Shown here piece after piece: positions 8,338 through 15,726 of a DNA stretch of 26,961 nucleotides. Below the pieces are notes generated by a model. The model was not told the DNA's origin. It made no database searches and saw only the letters and a list, made by a program, of their open reading frames with translations. The stretch spans positions 1-26,961 of the forward strand of contig DAIQRD010000021.1 of the NCBI GenBank assembly GCA_036786445.1. The letters are read 5' to 3'. Numbering within the stretch: position 1 is the stretch's first letter; each line of letters begins with the position of its first letter. A program made the position numbers and the translations under genes. The DNA is from JAAZMF01 sp036786445 (GTDB taxonomy: Bacteria > Bacillota > Limnochordia > DTU087).

Positions 8338-8816
8338 TGGCAGACAAATTTGTAAATATGAGTGAGATCGAAGTTGCTAAAGGAGAAGGGGTATTGATTA
8401 CGGTGGGGTTGGGCTCCTGTGTAGGAGTGGCTATCTATGACCGGGACCGCAGTGTGGGGGGGCTAGCCCATGTGTTCTTGGCGGTCAGCAAGGAGGGTCT
8501 AGATGTTACGCAGCCAGGTAAGTTTGCTGATACAGCTATACCGGCCCTAGCGGATGCCGTTGTGCGAATTGGAGGGCGTCGCAGCGCGTTAGAGGCCAAG
8601 ATCGCCGGAGGGGCTAACCTCTTTCCTAAACTGGCAAATTCATCATTGAATGTGGGCAAACAGAATGTGGAGGCTGTCAAGGAGCATTTGAACCTCAATA
8701 AAATACCCTTGCGCGGTGAAGCTGTAGAAGGAAATAGGGGGCGGAAGATGACCCTGTACACAAAAACCGGTGTTGTTGTGGTGCAAAGCATCGGTGAGGA
8801 GCCCCAGGAGATTTGA
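8337..8816 (+). CDS. cheD: CheD receptor glutamine deamidase
   Basis: CheD deamidates glutamines on chemoreceptors and, bound to CheC, adjusts adaptation. The catalytic set matches T. maritima CheD: T22 and C28 in 'ITVGLGSCVGVAIYD', and H45 in 'VGGLAHVFL'. The conserved 'AKIAGGANLF' and 'GEAVEGNRGRKMTLYTKTG' blocks follow. The ATG overlaps the last base of the cheC stop codon (translational coupling). Length of 159 residues is normal. Confidence 0.95.
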   Translation: MADKFVNMSEIEVAKGEGVLITVGLGSCVGVAIYDRDRSVGGLAHVFLAVSKEGLDVTQPGKFADTAIPALADAVVRIGGRRSALEAKIAGGANLFPKLANSSLNVGKQNVEAVKEHLNLNKIPLRGEAVEGNRGRKMTLYTKTGVVVVQSIGEEPQEI

Positions 8817-8827
8817 GAGGAGACAAT

Positions 8828-9916
8828 ATGGCCAAAGCCAGGGTGTTGGTGGTAGATGACTCCGCTTTTATGCGCAAAGTGATCTCCGATATGATTGCGC
8901 AAGATGATGCATTCGAAGTTATAGGGACTGCCCGGGATGGCCTTGATGCCCTAGAGAAGATCGAAAGACTGCAGCCTGATGTAGTCACTCTGGATGTGGA
9001 AATGCCCCGTAAGGATGGTTTGGCAACTTTGCGGGAGTTGATGGGGAAACGGCCCGTGCCTGTGATCATGCTTAGTAGTGTGACTCAAGCGGGTACCAAA
9101 GCTACTATGGATGCCCTGGCTCTTGGAGCAGTAGATTTTATAGCGAAACCTTCCGGATCCATCTCGCTAGATATAGAAGATGTCCGAGATGAGCTTCTCC
9201 GTAAGCTTAAGGCAGCGGTAGGCGCCCGGGTTCAAGCAACCACCTTGCCACCGCCTCCAGCGACCCGTGTCATAGCGGGGCAGGGAGTACCTCCCCACCA
9301 GCCTGTGCCAAGTGGCGGGGTGCGTCCCACTACTACTGTACTCATAGCTATCGGCGCATCTACCGGTGGCCCAAGGGCTCTAGAGGAGGTCATCCGCCAG
9401 TTTCCGGGGGATTTGCCGGCAGGCGTCTTAGTGGTCCAGCACATGCCCGCTGGTTTCACCCGATCCATGGCAGAGCGGCTAGATCAGATCGCCAGCGTTC
9501 GAGTTAAGGAAGCCCAAGAGGGAGATCGAGTCAGTGCCGGTGTAGTGTATATAGCTCCTGGAGACTATCATATGACTGTTTCTCGGGAGCAAGTCATTCA
9601 TCTGGAACAGAGCCCACCAGTGAATTATGTGCGGCCCTCCATTGATGTGACCATGTTGGCTTTGCCTGCAGTCTATTCCACCCAGTTGGTGGGAGTTATC
9701 TTAACTGGTATGGGGAAAGACGGATCGGCTGGCATGGCCAAGATCAGGGCAGCAGGTGGGGTAACCATTGTCCAGGATGAGAACACCTCCACCATCTATA
9801 GCATGCCCAGGGCCGTGGTGGAAAACGGAGATGCAGACTTTGTTTTGCCCCTTGACCGCATAGGTGACGCGGTGGTGCGGGCAGCTCTAAAACTACAGAA
9901 AAGGGTAGGTCCCTGA
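8828..9916 (+). CDS. cheB: CheB protein-glutamate methylesterase response regulator
   Basis: CheB removes methyl groups from chemoreceptors after phosphorylation by CheA. ATG 8828 is preceded by GAGGAG and gives 'MAKARVLVVDDSAFMRKV'; a TTG at 8813 in frame is not needed. The receiver domain (1-120) has D10/D11 and phosphoacceptor D56 ('VVTLDVEMPRKDG'). After a proline-rich linker (about 137-170) the methylesterase domain holds the catalytic triad S178 ('IGASTGGP'), H205 ('VVQHMP') and D298 ('GMGKDGSAGM'). All residues are intact; 362 residues is usual. Its stop overlaps the cheR start. Confidence 0.96.
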   Translation: MAKARVLVVDDSAFMRKVISDMIAQDDAFEVIGTARDGLDALEKIERLQPDVVTLDVEMPRKDGLATLRELMGKRPVPVIMLSSVTQAGTKATMDALALGAVDFIAKPSGSISLDIEDVRDELLRKLKAAVGARVQATTLPPPPATRVIAGQGVPPHQPVPSGGVRPTTTVLIAIGASTGGPRALEEVIRQFPGDLPAGVLVVQHMPAGFTRSMAERLDQIASVRVKEAQEGDRVSAGVVYIAPGDYHMTVSREQVIHLEQSPPVNYVRPSIDVTMLALPAVYSTQLVGVILTGMGKDGSAGMAKIRAAGGVTIVQDENTSTIYSMPRAVVENGDADFVLPLDRIGDAVVRAALKLQKRVGP

Positions 9917-10704
9917 TGAGTATTATTTTGACTGACGCGGATTATGCCGTCTTTAAGCGGAGTCTAAGAGATACCATTGGTCTTGATCTCAATCATTACA
10001 AGCAGCAACAGATGCAAAGGCGGATCAACCAATGGCTAGATCGCACCGGTGTTAAGAGCTACGGTGATTACATTAAGATACTCCGATCTGACGCGGAAGA
10101 GCGAGGGAAGTTCACTGAATATCTGACTATCAACACATCCCAGTTCTATCGGGATGTCACGGTGTTCAAAGAGATAGAACAGCGAGTTCTGCCGGGACTT
10201 CTAGAGCGCCATCGGCGGCTCAAGATCTGGAGCGCTGGCTCATCCACTGGGCCGGAGATCTATACCATAGCCATGATCTTAGCGGAGCTTAATCCTGGCA
10301 TGACCCATACACTGTTGGGTACAGATTTTGATGTGGGGGCATTGGCCAAGGCCAGGGAAGCTGTTTATGCAGAAAACCTACTCAACACTTTGCCTGCCCA
10401 ATACAAAAACAAGTATTTTCGAAATGAAGGTGGCCTCTGGAAACTAAGTGATGATATCAAGCGTCGGGTCAAATTCCAAAGGCACAATCTCCTAGAGGAT
10501 CCCTATGAAAGCGGTTTCCATCTGATTCTGTGTCGCAATGTCTTTATCTACTTTACCCCGGAAACACAAGCTATGCTCACCGGCAAATTCAGCAAATCGC
10601 TGGTCTCTGGTGGAGTGTTCATTGTAGGTAGTGCGGAAAACCTAATGGCTCCGGAAGCAGCCAATCTCAAGCGGGTCTCATACTGTATATATCAGCGGGA
10701 TTGA
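9916..10704 (+). CDS. cheR: CheR chemoreceptor methyltransferase
   Basis: CheR transfers methyl groups from S-adenosylmethionine to receptor glutamates. The N-terminal helical domain (1-75) includes 'YKQQQMQRRINQWLDRTG'; the 'LTINTSQFYRD' motif (70-80) and the C-terminal Rossmann domain follow, with 'LILCRNVFIYF' well conserved. The cofactor loop reads S-S-T-G-P-E-I-Y (109-116) where most CheR proteins have x-S-T-G-E-E-P-Y, a small departure worth noting. ATG 9916 overlaps the cheB stop by one base. It is the last gene of the operon, and its final 38 bases overlap the 3' end of the convergent hepT, so no terminator fits between them. Confidence 0.95.
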   Translation: MSIILTDADYAVFKRSLRDTIGLDLNHYKQQQMQRRINQWLDRTGVKSYGDYIKILRSDAEERGKFTEYLTINTSQFYRDVTVFKEIEQRVLPGLLERHRRLKIWSAGSSTGPEIYTIAMILAELNPGMTHTLLGTDFDVGALAKAREAVYAENLLNTLPAQYKNKYFRNEGGLWKLSDDIKRRVKFQRHNLLEDPYESGFHLILCRNVFIYFTPETQAMLTGKFSKSLVSGGVFIVGSAENLMAPEAANLKRVSYCIYQRD

Positions 10705-11662
10705 GCTGCAATTGTCCTACTAACCAGTCAAGGGTATCTACTGCCGGCGAGGGTTGCAAACGTTCCAACTCTCTGCGGGCCTTTTGACAGTATCTTTCCA
10801 GCAATTGTCCGGCTCTGTGAATACCGCCCCCTTCTATTACCATTGCTGTAGCCTGCTCCCAATCGTCTGCTGTCAGATGGGGCTTTCTCAAGAGGTGACG
10901 CAGTCTCTTGTGGCCAGGCGATTCCAAAGCATAGACTACAGGCAAGGTGAAGTTACCCTTCCGCATATCAGAGGAAGTGGGCTTACCTAGTTCGGCATCG
11001 GTGGCAGTAAAATCCAGGATGTCATCTCTGATCTGAAAAGCCATGCCCAAATGGGATCCGAATCGACCTATGCTCTGGATTGTGGTGGTGGGCGCGCCAG
11101 CTTCTTTGGCACCTAAGGCAGCGCTGAGGGCAAAGAGGGCTGCAGTCTTTCCCTTTATTTTGCGAAGATATTGCCGAACTGAAGTGTCTACATTGTAGCG
11201 ATCAGCATGCTGGTAGACTTCTGATTCACAGATTACTTTCATAGCTTTAGCCACTTGAGCCATGTGTTCCACACCCTTGCAGTCAGCTAGTAGCAGCAAA
11301 CAGCGGGTGAAAAGGTAGTCTCCGGTGTATACGGCGACATCTTTGCCGAACCGTTCATGGGCAGTGATCCTTCCCCGGCGATAGCGGGCTTCGTCGATGA
11401 TATCATCATGGACCAAGGTAGCCATATGCAGGATCTCCACTGCTGCGGCTACATTGACGATGTTCTTGGATGGTTCTGGGCCCATATCAGCTGCCAATAG
11501 TACTAGAGCCGGGCGCAGCCGTTTGCCACCGGCACGGGCCAAGGAAGTGGCGGCTTCTGCAAGCATGGCCTCGCGGGAGTGAACATTCCTTAGGATTATC
11601 TGTTGCACCTCATCTAGGCGTTGCCTCAGTCCATAATTATTCTGCCAGAATTCAGATGTCAT
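10667..11662 (-). CDS. hepT: Polyprenyl (heptaprenyl) diphosphate synthase catalytic subunit
   Basis: This trans-isoprenyl diphosphate synthase makes the long side chain of menaquinone. Both aspartate-rich motifs are complete: D86-D-I-I-D90 with the following R95-R, and D213-D-I-L-D217 in 'AFQIRDDILD'. 'GGKRLRPALV' (45-54) is the substrate-binding loop. The length of 331 residues suits HepT-type enzymes; exact chain length cannot be read from sequence. GTGAGG lies upstream of ATG 11662. The gene follows the Gx-family gene after ten bases, the usual hepS-hepT pairing, and equals DmkB of flavin-based electron transfer loci. The 3' end overlaps cheR by 38 bases on the opposite strand. Confidence 0.92.
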   Translation of the reverse strand: MTSEFWQNNYGLRQRLDEVQQIILRNVHSREAMLAEAATSLARAGGKRLRPALVLLAADMGPEPSKNIVNVAAAVEILHMATLVHDDIIDEARYRRGRITAHERFGKDVAVYTGDYLFTRCLLLLADCKGVEHMAQVAKAMKVICESEVYQHADRYNVDTSVRQYLRKIKGKTAALFALSAALGAKEAGAPTTTIQSIGRFGSHLGMAFQIRDDILDFTATDAELGKPTSSDMRKGNFTLPVVYALESPGHKRLRHLLRKPHLTADDWEQATAMVIEGGGIHRAGQLLERYCQKARRELERLQPSPAVDTLDWLVGQLQLNPADIYSMRPA

Positions 11663-11672
11663 AGCTCAGACC

Positions 11673-12215
11673 TCACTTATCCAGATCCCCTAACGGCGGT
11701 ACATTAGACACCATGGGTACAAGGCGGGAGTGCCGGAGGGCTCTGATGATTAGATCACTGATTACTCCTGTGAAGAAGCCGGTGACTAGGGCCGAAATTG
11801 CGAGGATGGGAAAATAGACAAAGATGTTGAATGTCTCCACCACCAGGGCGGCCATGAGGATCTGTCCCACATTATGTGAAAAGGCCCCGGCTACACTGAT
11901 TGCAGGAATACTAAACAGACCTTGATACCGCAGGAGCAAGGACATTACCAAAAAACTCAAGATGCCCCCTGCAAGGCTAAAGAGTATGCTGCTGGCTCCA
12001 CCGCCCAGAAGGGCCCCTAAAGAGCTTCTCAGGACCAAGACTAGCCAAGCATCACCCCATGGCAGGATACTGAGCGCCACCAAGGTGACAATATTAGCTA
12101 GGCCCAACTTAACACCTGGTGCCAGCTGAGGAACTGGTAGTAAGCGCTCCACCCCGTGGAGCATCAGAGCCTGGGATACAAGCACACCTATCCAGGTGAT
12201 GCGGCGGACAGACAA
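11673..12215 (-). CDS. Gx-transporter / heptaprenyl synthase component I family membrane protein (EetB-like)
   Basis: A 180-residue, very hydrophobic protein with about five to six membrane segments. It starts at TTG 12215, supported by a strong GGAGAGGAGGG five bases upstream. Family features are the N-terminal 'LMLHGVERLLPVPQLAPGVKLGLANIV' region and later 'GAFSHNVGQILMAALV'. Members are annotated as Gx transporters or heptaprenyl diphosphate synthase component I and resemble S components of ECF transporters. In Listeria-type flavin electron transfer loci the corresponding gene is, as I recall, eetB, next to eetA and dmkB, and the same order is seen here. Biochemical role is unsettled: either a partner of HepT or a membrane part of electron transfer. 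Family call is secure, function is not. Confidence 0.82.
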   Translation of the reverse strand: MSVRRITWIGVLVSQALMLHGVERLLPVPQLAPGVKLGLANIVTLVALSILPWGDAWLVLVLRSSLGALLGGGASSILFSLAGGILSFLVMSLLLRYQGLFSIPAISVAGAFSHNVGQILMAALVVETFNIFVYFPILAISALVTGFFTGVISDLIIRALRHSRLVPMVSNVPPLGDLDK

Positions 12216-12220
12216 AGGGA

Positions 12221-12231
12221 CCCTCCTCTCC
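12221..12231 (-). promoter_or_regulatory. Ribosome binding site fixing a TTG start
   Basis: On the minus strand GGAGAGGAGGG ends five bases before TTG 12215. No ATG in frame lies nearby, so this site decides the start of the Gx-family gene. Confidence 0.75.
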
Positions 12232-12238
12232 TAAAGGC

Positions 12239-12643
12239 TCAAAAAGCTATTCCATCGATTTCGCTATCAGGCGCGTCACTACCGGGTAGAATCCGGATAA
12301 CTAGACGATTGGGCAAACAAATTATGGATTGGTGGGAACGGGAGATCCAGCCCTGTTTTACGTCGATTTGATCAGGGCAAGAAGCTTCCAACACCCGGAT
12401 TCGCCCCTCTTCCACCCGAAGGAGGTTGTAGTGATCTGGGTCCGACTCCACCAGGAATTCATAGGGTTCGGAGACGTTCTGCAAGTCAATCCGATGAATC
12501 TCCCGACCATCTAGGGTCACCACTGCTGTGACTGATGCGGGCCTAGCACCACCGGTAGTCATGATGGTGCCCAAGGCAAAAATCAGGACCAGCATTGTAT
12601 AGATAATGATGTCACCGGGTCTAAAATACCTGCTTCTAATCAT
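12239..12643 (-). CDS. NusG-domain-II protein, membrane anchored (EetA-like)
   Basis: A 134-residue protein with one N-terminal membrane anchor ('PGDIIIYTMLVLIFALGTIM', about residues 8-27) and an extracytoplasmic NusG-II-type beta domain. The signature 'SCPDQIDVKQGWI' followed by 'IICLPNRLVI' identifies the family. In the relatives I remember, the first block reads CPDQ-x-C; here the second Cys is Asp, so one of the usual cysteines seems lost. ATG 12643 overlaps the end of apbE by eight bases; an upstream TTG at 12652 leaves no room for the AAGGGG ribosome binding site. Position between apbE and the Gx gene matches EetA of flavin-based electron transfer loci. It is unrelated in role to transcription factor NusG. 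Confidence 0.8.
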   Translation of the reverse strand: MIRSRYFRPGDIIIYTMLVLIFALGTIMTTGGARPASVTAVVTLDGREIHRIDLQNVSEPYEFLVESDPDHYNLLRVEEGRIRVLEASCPDQIDVKQGWISRSHQSIICLPNRLVIRILPGSDAPDSEIDGIAF

Positions 12644-13670
12644 GGAGTTCAAACCCCTTAGCCAGGGAAGTCAGCCGACCTCTTAGACCGCTGGTGGTGT
12701 ATACTTGATGATCGTCAGTAATCAAGAGCCCATCCACGCCATCTAATGCTTCCAAGAGCGCCAACCCTTTTTCCCGGCCCAAGATAAACACCCCTGTTGA
12801 CAGGGCATCGGCTGTCAGGGAAGAGGGAGAAACGATGGTAACACTGGTTAAGCCGCTATCTGCCGGAAAACCAGTAACCGGATCCAAAATGTGATGATAG
12901 CGTGTCCCATCTTCTACGAAATAACGTTCGTAAGGCCCGGAAGTGACAATGGAGGTGTCTTTCACCTCCAAGACAGCGATGTGGCTACCCCTGACCCCAT
13001 CTGGGTCCTGGATGCCGATGCGCCAGGACGATCCGTCGGGTTTGGTTCCTACGACATATACGTTGCCTCCCAGGTTCAAAAAGGCACTCTTAACACCTTT
13101 GCTTCGCAGTACTGCTGCCGCGGCATCAGCTCCATGGCCCTTGGCTATGCCGCCTAGATCTAGGGCCATACCCGGTCGCTTAAGTCTCACCCGCATATGG
13201 TTGGTGTCTAGCTCTATAGCACGGTAATCTATAAGTTTTTGCGCGGCTTGGATGGCGGCGGGTGAGGGGAGTTTGGCCTCCTCTGTGCCTATGCCCCACA
13301 CCTCCACTAAAGGAGCAATGCTGGGATCAAATAGGCCTCCAGTAAGGTCGGCGTATTTGATGGCCGCTTGTATAACCCGGAAAGTATCTTTATTCACTGA
13401 TACCCAGGCTGTGCCTGCTTGTTGATTAATCTGATAGACTTGACTGCCCACCAAAGTACGACTCATGGTGTTGTCCAGTTCTTGAATGCGCTTGAAGGCA
13501 GCATCTAGGGTGGAGCGCGATCCGAAGACCCGCATTTCCACCAGTGTACCCATGAGCCATTGGCTGTCAGATATGGCCTTGGGTGCACGGTTGCCGGTGA
13601 TAGCCACCCCTAGGCTGGCGATGATTAGCATTATGATGATTAGGCCCCAGATGAAGCGCCGTAGTCTCAT
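12636..13670 (-). CDS. apbE: ApbE, FAD:protein FMN transferase, membrane anchored
   Basis: ApbE attaches FMN covalently to Thr/Ser of extracytoplasmic redox proteins, using FAD. An N-terminal hydrophobic anchor (about residues 5-25) without a lipobox Cys places the catalytic domain outside the cytoplasmic membrane. Family motifs are complete: 'MGTLVEMRVFG' (40-50), 'LFDPSIAPLVEVWG', 'ALDLGGIAKGHGAD' (near 171-184), 'AFLNLGGNVYVVG', 'YHHILDPVTGFPAD' and 'SSLTADALSTGVF' near the C-terminus. The length of 344 residues is normal. ATG 13670 has only a weak ribosome binding site, while GAAAGGAG lies about 45 bases upstream and has no start to serve. It is the first gene of apbE-nusGII-Gx-hepT. In FLEET loci its counterpart is FmnB. 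A candidate target motif exists in the nearby NDH-2. Confidence 0.93.
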   Translation of the reverse strand: MRLRRFIWGLIIIMLIIASLGVAITGNRAPKAISDSQWLMGTLVEMRVFGSRSTLDAAFKRIQELDNTMSRTLVGSQVYQINQQAGTAWVSVNKDTFRVIQAAIKYADLTGGLFDPSIAPLVEVWGIGTEEAKLPSPAAIQAAQKLIDYRAIELDTNHMRVRLKRPGMALDLGGIAKGHGADAAAAVLRSKGVKSAFLNLGGNVYVVGTKPDGSSWRIGIQDPDGVRGSHIAVLEVKDTSIVTSGPYERYFVEDGTRYHHILDPVTGFPADSGLTSVTIVSPSSLTADALSTGVFILGREKGLALLEALDGVDGLLITDDHQVYTTSGLRGRLTSLAKGFELHD

Positions 13671-13753
13671 GGAAATGCGCCGGGAGACCTATTTCAGGCG
13701 CCCCCGTTCTCCTTTCAGTTAGCTAACCATGGTTCTATGTCAAAGACGTCAAG

Positions 13754-13781
13754 AGTATATCATAATCCAGAAAATGTGCAA
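13754..13781 (-). promoter_or_regulatory. Extended -10 promoter candidate for the apbE-hepT operon
   Basis: On the minus strand TTGCAC (13781-13776) and TATACT (13759-13754) are 16 bases apart, and TG one base ahead of the -10 gives TGATATACT. It lies in the 151-base gap between apbE and the upstream binding-protein gene. The -35 is weak; the extended -10 is strong. Confidence 0.5.
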
Positions 13782-13821
13782 AGCCGCGCCCCAGCCCTGT
13801 TCTTGCCATGCTTGGCTGAAC

Positions 13822-14838
13822 CTACTTCACTTGCCAGAGCTCCTCGGCGGCCAGATCCTCGTAAGTCACAGTGTGGTGCAAGAGCTCTTTCTCCTGTAGC
13901 CAAGCCAGGACAGTGTCTACTTCTGTCCGGGTGGGCAAAGCCGCAGGCCGATAGACAGGCAGTTCCATAGTTTGGACCACACCGGCGGGGAAGCCCGCCT
14001 TGTCCAAAAGGGGTTCCAGAAAAGCAATGTCAGAGCTGTTTGCATTGAGTAGGGCTATCGCTTCATTATAGACAGCCAGTAGGCGGCGGATAGTGTCAGC
14101 CTTGGCTCCTAAGGCGCGGCTGGAAAACACCAAGACTCCCGGTGCCAACTGCATGTCTTGGGAATCAGCAATGGGAATTGCTCCCTTGCTAGCAGCCAAA
14201 GCAGCTAGAGGATCCGGTAGACAGGCCGCGGTCAGTTGACCACCAAGTAGCAGCTGTAGCCGGAGGGGGATATCTAAAATACTGACTTTGTCCACATTGT
14301 CACTGTCCATACCTGCATCCTGCAGCATCATGTCGGTGGCATATTCGATTATCGTGTTGGGGGATATGCCTATGGCCTTGCCCTGAAGTCCATGGATATT
14401 TCCCATCTGGGAGCTCGGTGCCGCCAGTAGCCGGTAGCGCCCATCGGTATGTGAGACTATTTCCACTGCAAAGCCTGCATTCTGAGCAAAGGCAGCAGCC
14501 AGAATATCGGAGATGCCTCCATCGATCTTCCCTGTTTGGATAGCGGTATCTCGCTCAAGGGCGCTCTTGAAAGGCACCAATTCGACATGAAGCTTGGCCC
14601 CTTCAAAGAGGCCTGCCTCTAGAGCCAGTACCAAGGGTAATGAGTCAACATCAGGCAAGATGCCTATGGTTAGGAGAGCAGGGCTCTCTTTCAGTGCAGC
14701 CCCTCCCGTGGCTAGGCCTATAAGTCCAGTGACGATGACAAGAGAGATGAGCCAACGGCCCATCGTTGAACGGCGATGAGCAAAGAATCCACAGCGCAAA
14801 ACAGACGGCCTCCTTCTGAAATCCTCTGAGAAATTCAT
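13822..14838 (-). CDS. NitT/TauT (NMT1-like) ABC transporter periplasmic binding protein
   Basis: A 338-residue secreted binding protein. A long basic n-region leads to the hydrophobic 'WLISLVIVTGLIGLATGG' (about residues 29-46); there is no lipobox Cys, so it should be released into a periplasm. The NMT1/SsuA-like fold shows as 'TIGILPDVDSLPLVLALEAG' (about 57-76), 'GKIDGGISDILAAAFA', 'LQGKAIGISPNTIIEYATDM' and 'DIPLRLQLLLGGQLTAACLP'. ATG 14838 has AGGA upstream; ATG 14763 would give a shorter leader but lacks a ribosome binding site. It starts nine bases after the ubiA stop and so belongs to a ubiD-ubiA operon. Related proteins bind sulfonates, thiamin precursors or riboflavin (RibY); the ligand here is unknown. 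A compatible permease is at 19364-20122. Confidence 0.85.
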   Translation of the reverse strand: MNFSEDFRRRPSVLRCGFFAHRRSTMGRWLISLVIVTGLIGLATGGAALKESPALLTIGILPDVDSLPLVLALEAGLFEGAKLHVELVPFKSALERDTAIQTGKIDGGISDILAAAFAQNAGFAVEIVSHTDGRYRLLAAPSSQMGNIHGLQGKAIGISPNTIIEYATDMMLQDAGMDSDNVDKVSILDIPLRLQLLLGGQLTAACLPDPLAALAASKGAIPIADSQDMQLAPGVLVFSSRALGAKADTIRRLLAVYNEAIALLNANSSDIAFLEPLLDKAGFPAGVVQTMELPVYRPAALPTRTEVDTVLAWLQEKELLHHTVTYEDLAAEELWQVK

Positions 14839-14847
14839 GCATGCTTC

Positions 14848-15726
14848 CTAAAACAGCAAATCAGTGATGGCAAAGATCATAAAAATAGGAGCTACGATCT
14901 CATTGACATTATACGCCGCGATCTTGACTTGCCCAAGTTGGTTCGGTGATACTAAGAGATGCTCATAAGTCAAGAGGGCCGTGACTAATAGGATGCCAAT
15001 GAAGTAAAAGTAACCTAAAGGCAAGAACGCATATAGGGTACATAAGAGCAGAATCGACAATATATGCATCCCTGTGGAAATCTTGAGAGCCTTGGGGATG
15101 CCGAAGACCGCGGGGATGGAAAATAGCCCCTGTTGACGGTCAAAATCTACATCTAGCGTACCATAGATTACATCAAAACCAGCTACCCAAAGTGCTACTG
15201 CTGCTCCGAGAACCAGGGCCGGCAGCTCTAGCCTGTGGGCTACGGCGATCCAAGCCCCCACTGGGGCGCCGGCTACGGCAGCTCCCAATACCAGATGGCA
15301 TAGCCAAGTGAAGCGTTTTGTGTATGAATAAATGATAAACAGTAGCATGGGTATGGGCAAGAGTAGCATATAGAAGGGCTCAATCATATAAGTAGCTAAT
15401 CCCAGCATAGCAAAACAGCCCAAGACCATCAAGACAGCCTCCCAGCGGGTCACCAACCCCCGGGGAAGATGGCGGTCTTTTGTGCGGGGGTTTTGAGCAT
15501 CGATCTCATGATCTACCAAGCGATTTAGTGCATTGGCTCCATTGCGGGCACCCAAAACAGCCAAGCATATCCAGATTAGGAGTTGGAGATCGGGTAGTCC
15601 TCTGGCCGCCATGAAAGCCCCCACTAGGGCAAAGGGAAAGGCAAACAAAGTGTGTCGGAACATGACCATTTCCCCCAAGAGGCGGGTTTTAGTCCAGACC
15701 GTAGCTGGTCCATTTGTTGTCGACAA
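14848..15726 (-). CDS. ubiA: UbiA-family prenyltransferase for menaquinone (MqnP/DmkA-like)
   Basis: This integral membrane enzyme joins a polyprenyl diphosphate to an aromatic ring precursor of menaquinone. About eight to nine membrane segments are visible. Motif one, N68-R-x-x-D72-x-x-x-D76-x-x-N-P-R-T, and motif two, 'YGTLDVDFDRQQGLFSIP' (near 188-205), bind the diphosphate through magnesium. The start is TTG 15726: GGGAGGT lies eight bases upstream, and the extra residues ('TKTRLLGEMVMFRHTLFAFP') match the family N-terminus, whereas ATG 15669 would cut it. The start overlaps ubiD by 38 bases. With ubiD adjacent, the futalosine-route enzyme MqnP is the likeliest equivalent; DmkA of flavin electron transfer loci is the alternative. 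Length is 292 residues, normal. Confidence 0.88.
   Translation of the reverse strand: MSTTNGPATVWTKTRLLGEMVMFRHTLFAFPFALVGAFMAARGLPDLQLLIWICLAVLGARNGANALNRLVDHEIDAQNPRTKDRHLPRGLVTRWEAVLMVLGCFAMLGLATYMIEPFYMLLLPIPMLLFIIYSYTKRFTWLCHLVLGAAVAGAPVGAWIAVAHRLELPALVLGAAVALWVAGFDVIYGTLDVDFDRQQGLFSIPAVFGIPKALKISTGMHILSILLLCTLYAFLPLGYFYFIGILLVTALLTYEHLLVSPNQLGQVKIAAYNVNEIVAPIFMIFAITDLLF

Noticed and set aside
13822..14838. Binding protein as MqnA or MqnD of the futalosine pathway
   Set aside because: Those are cytoplasmic enzymes with the same fold, but this protein has a clear signal peptide and NMT1/SsuA-type motifs.
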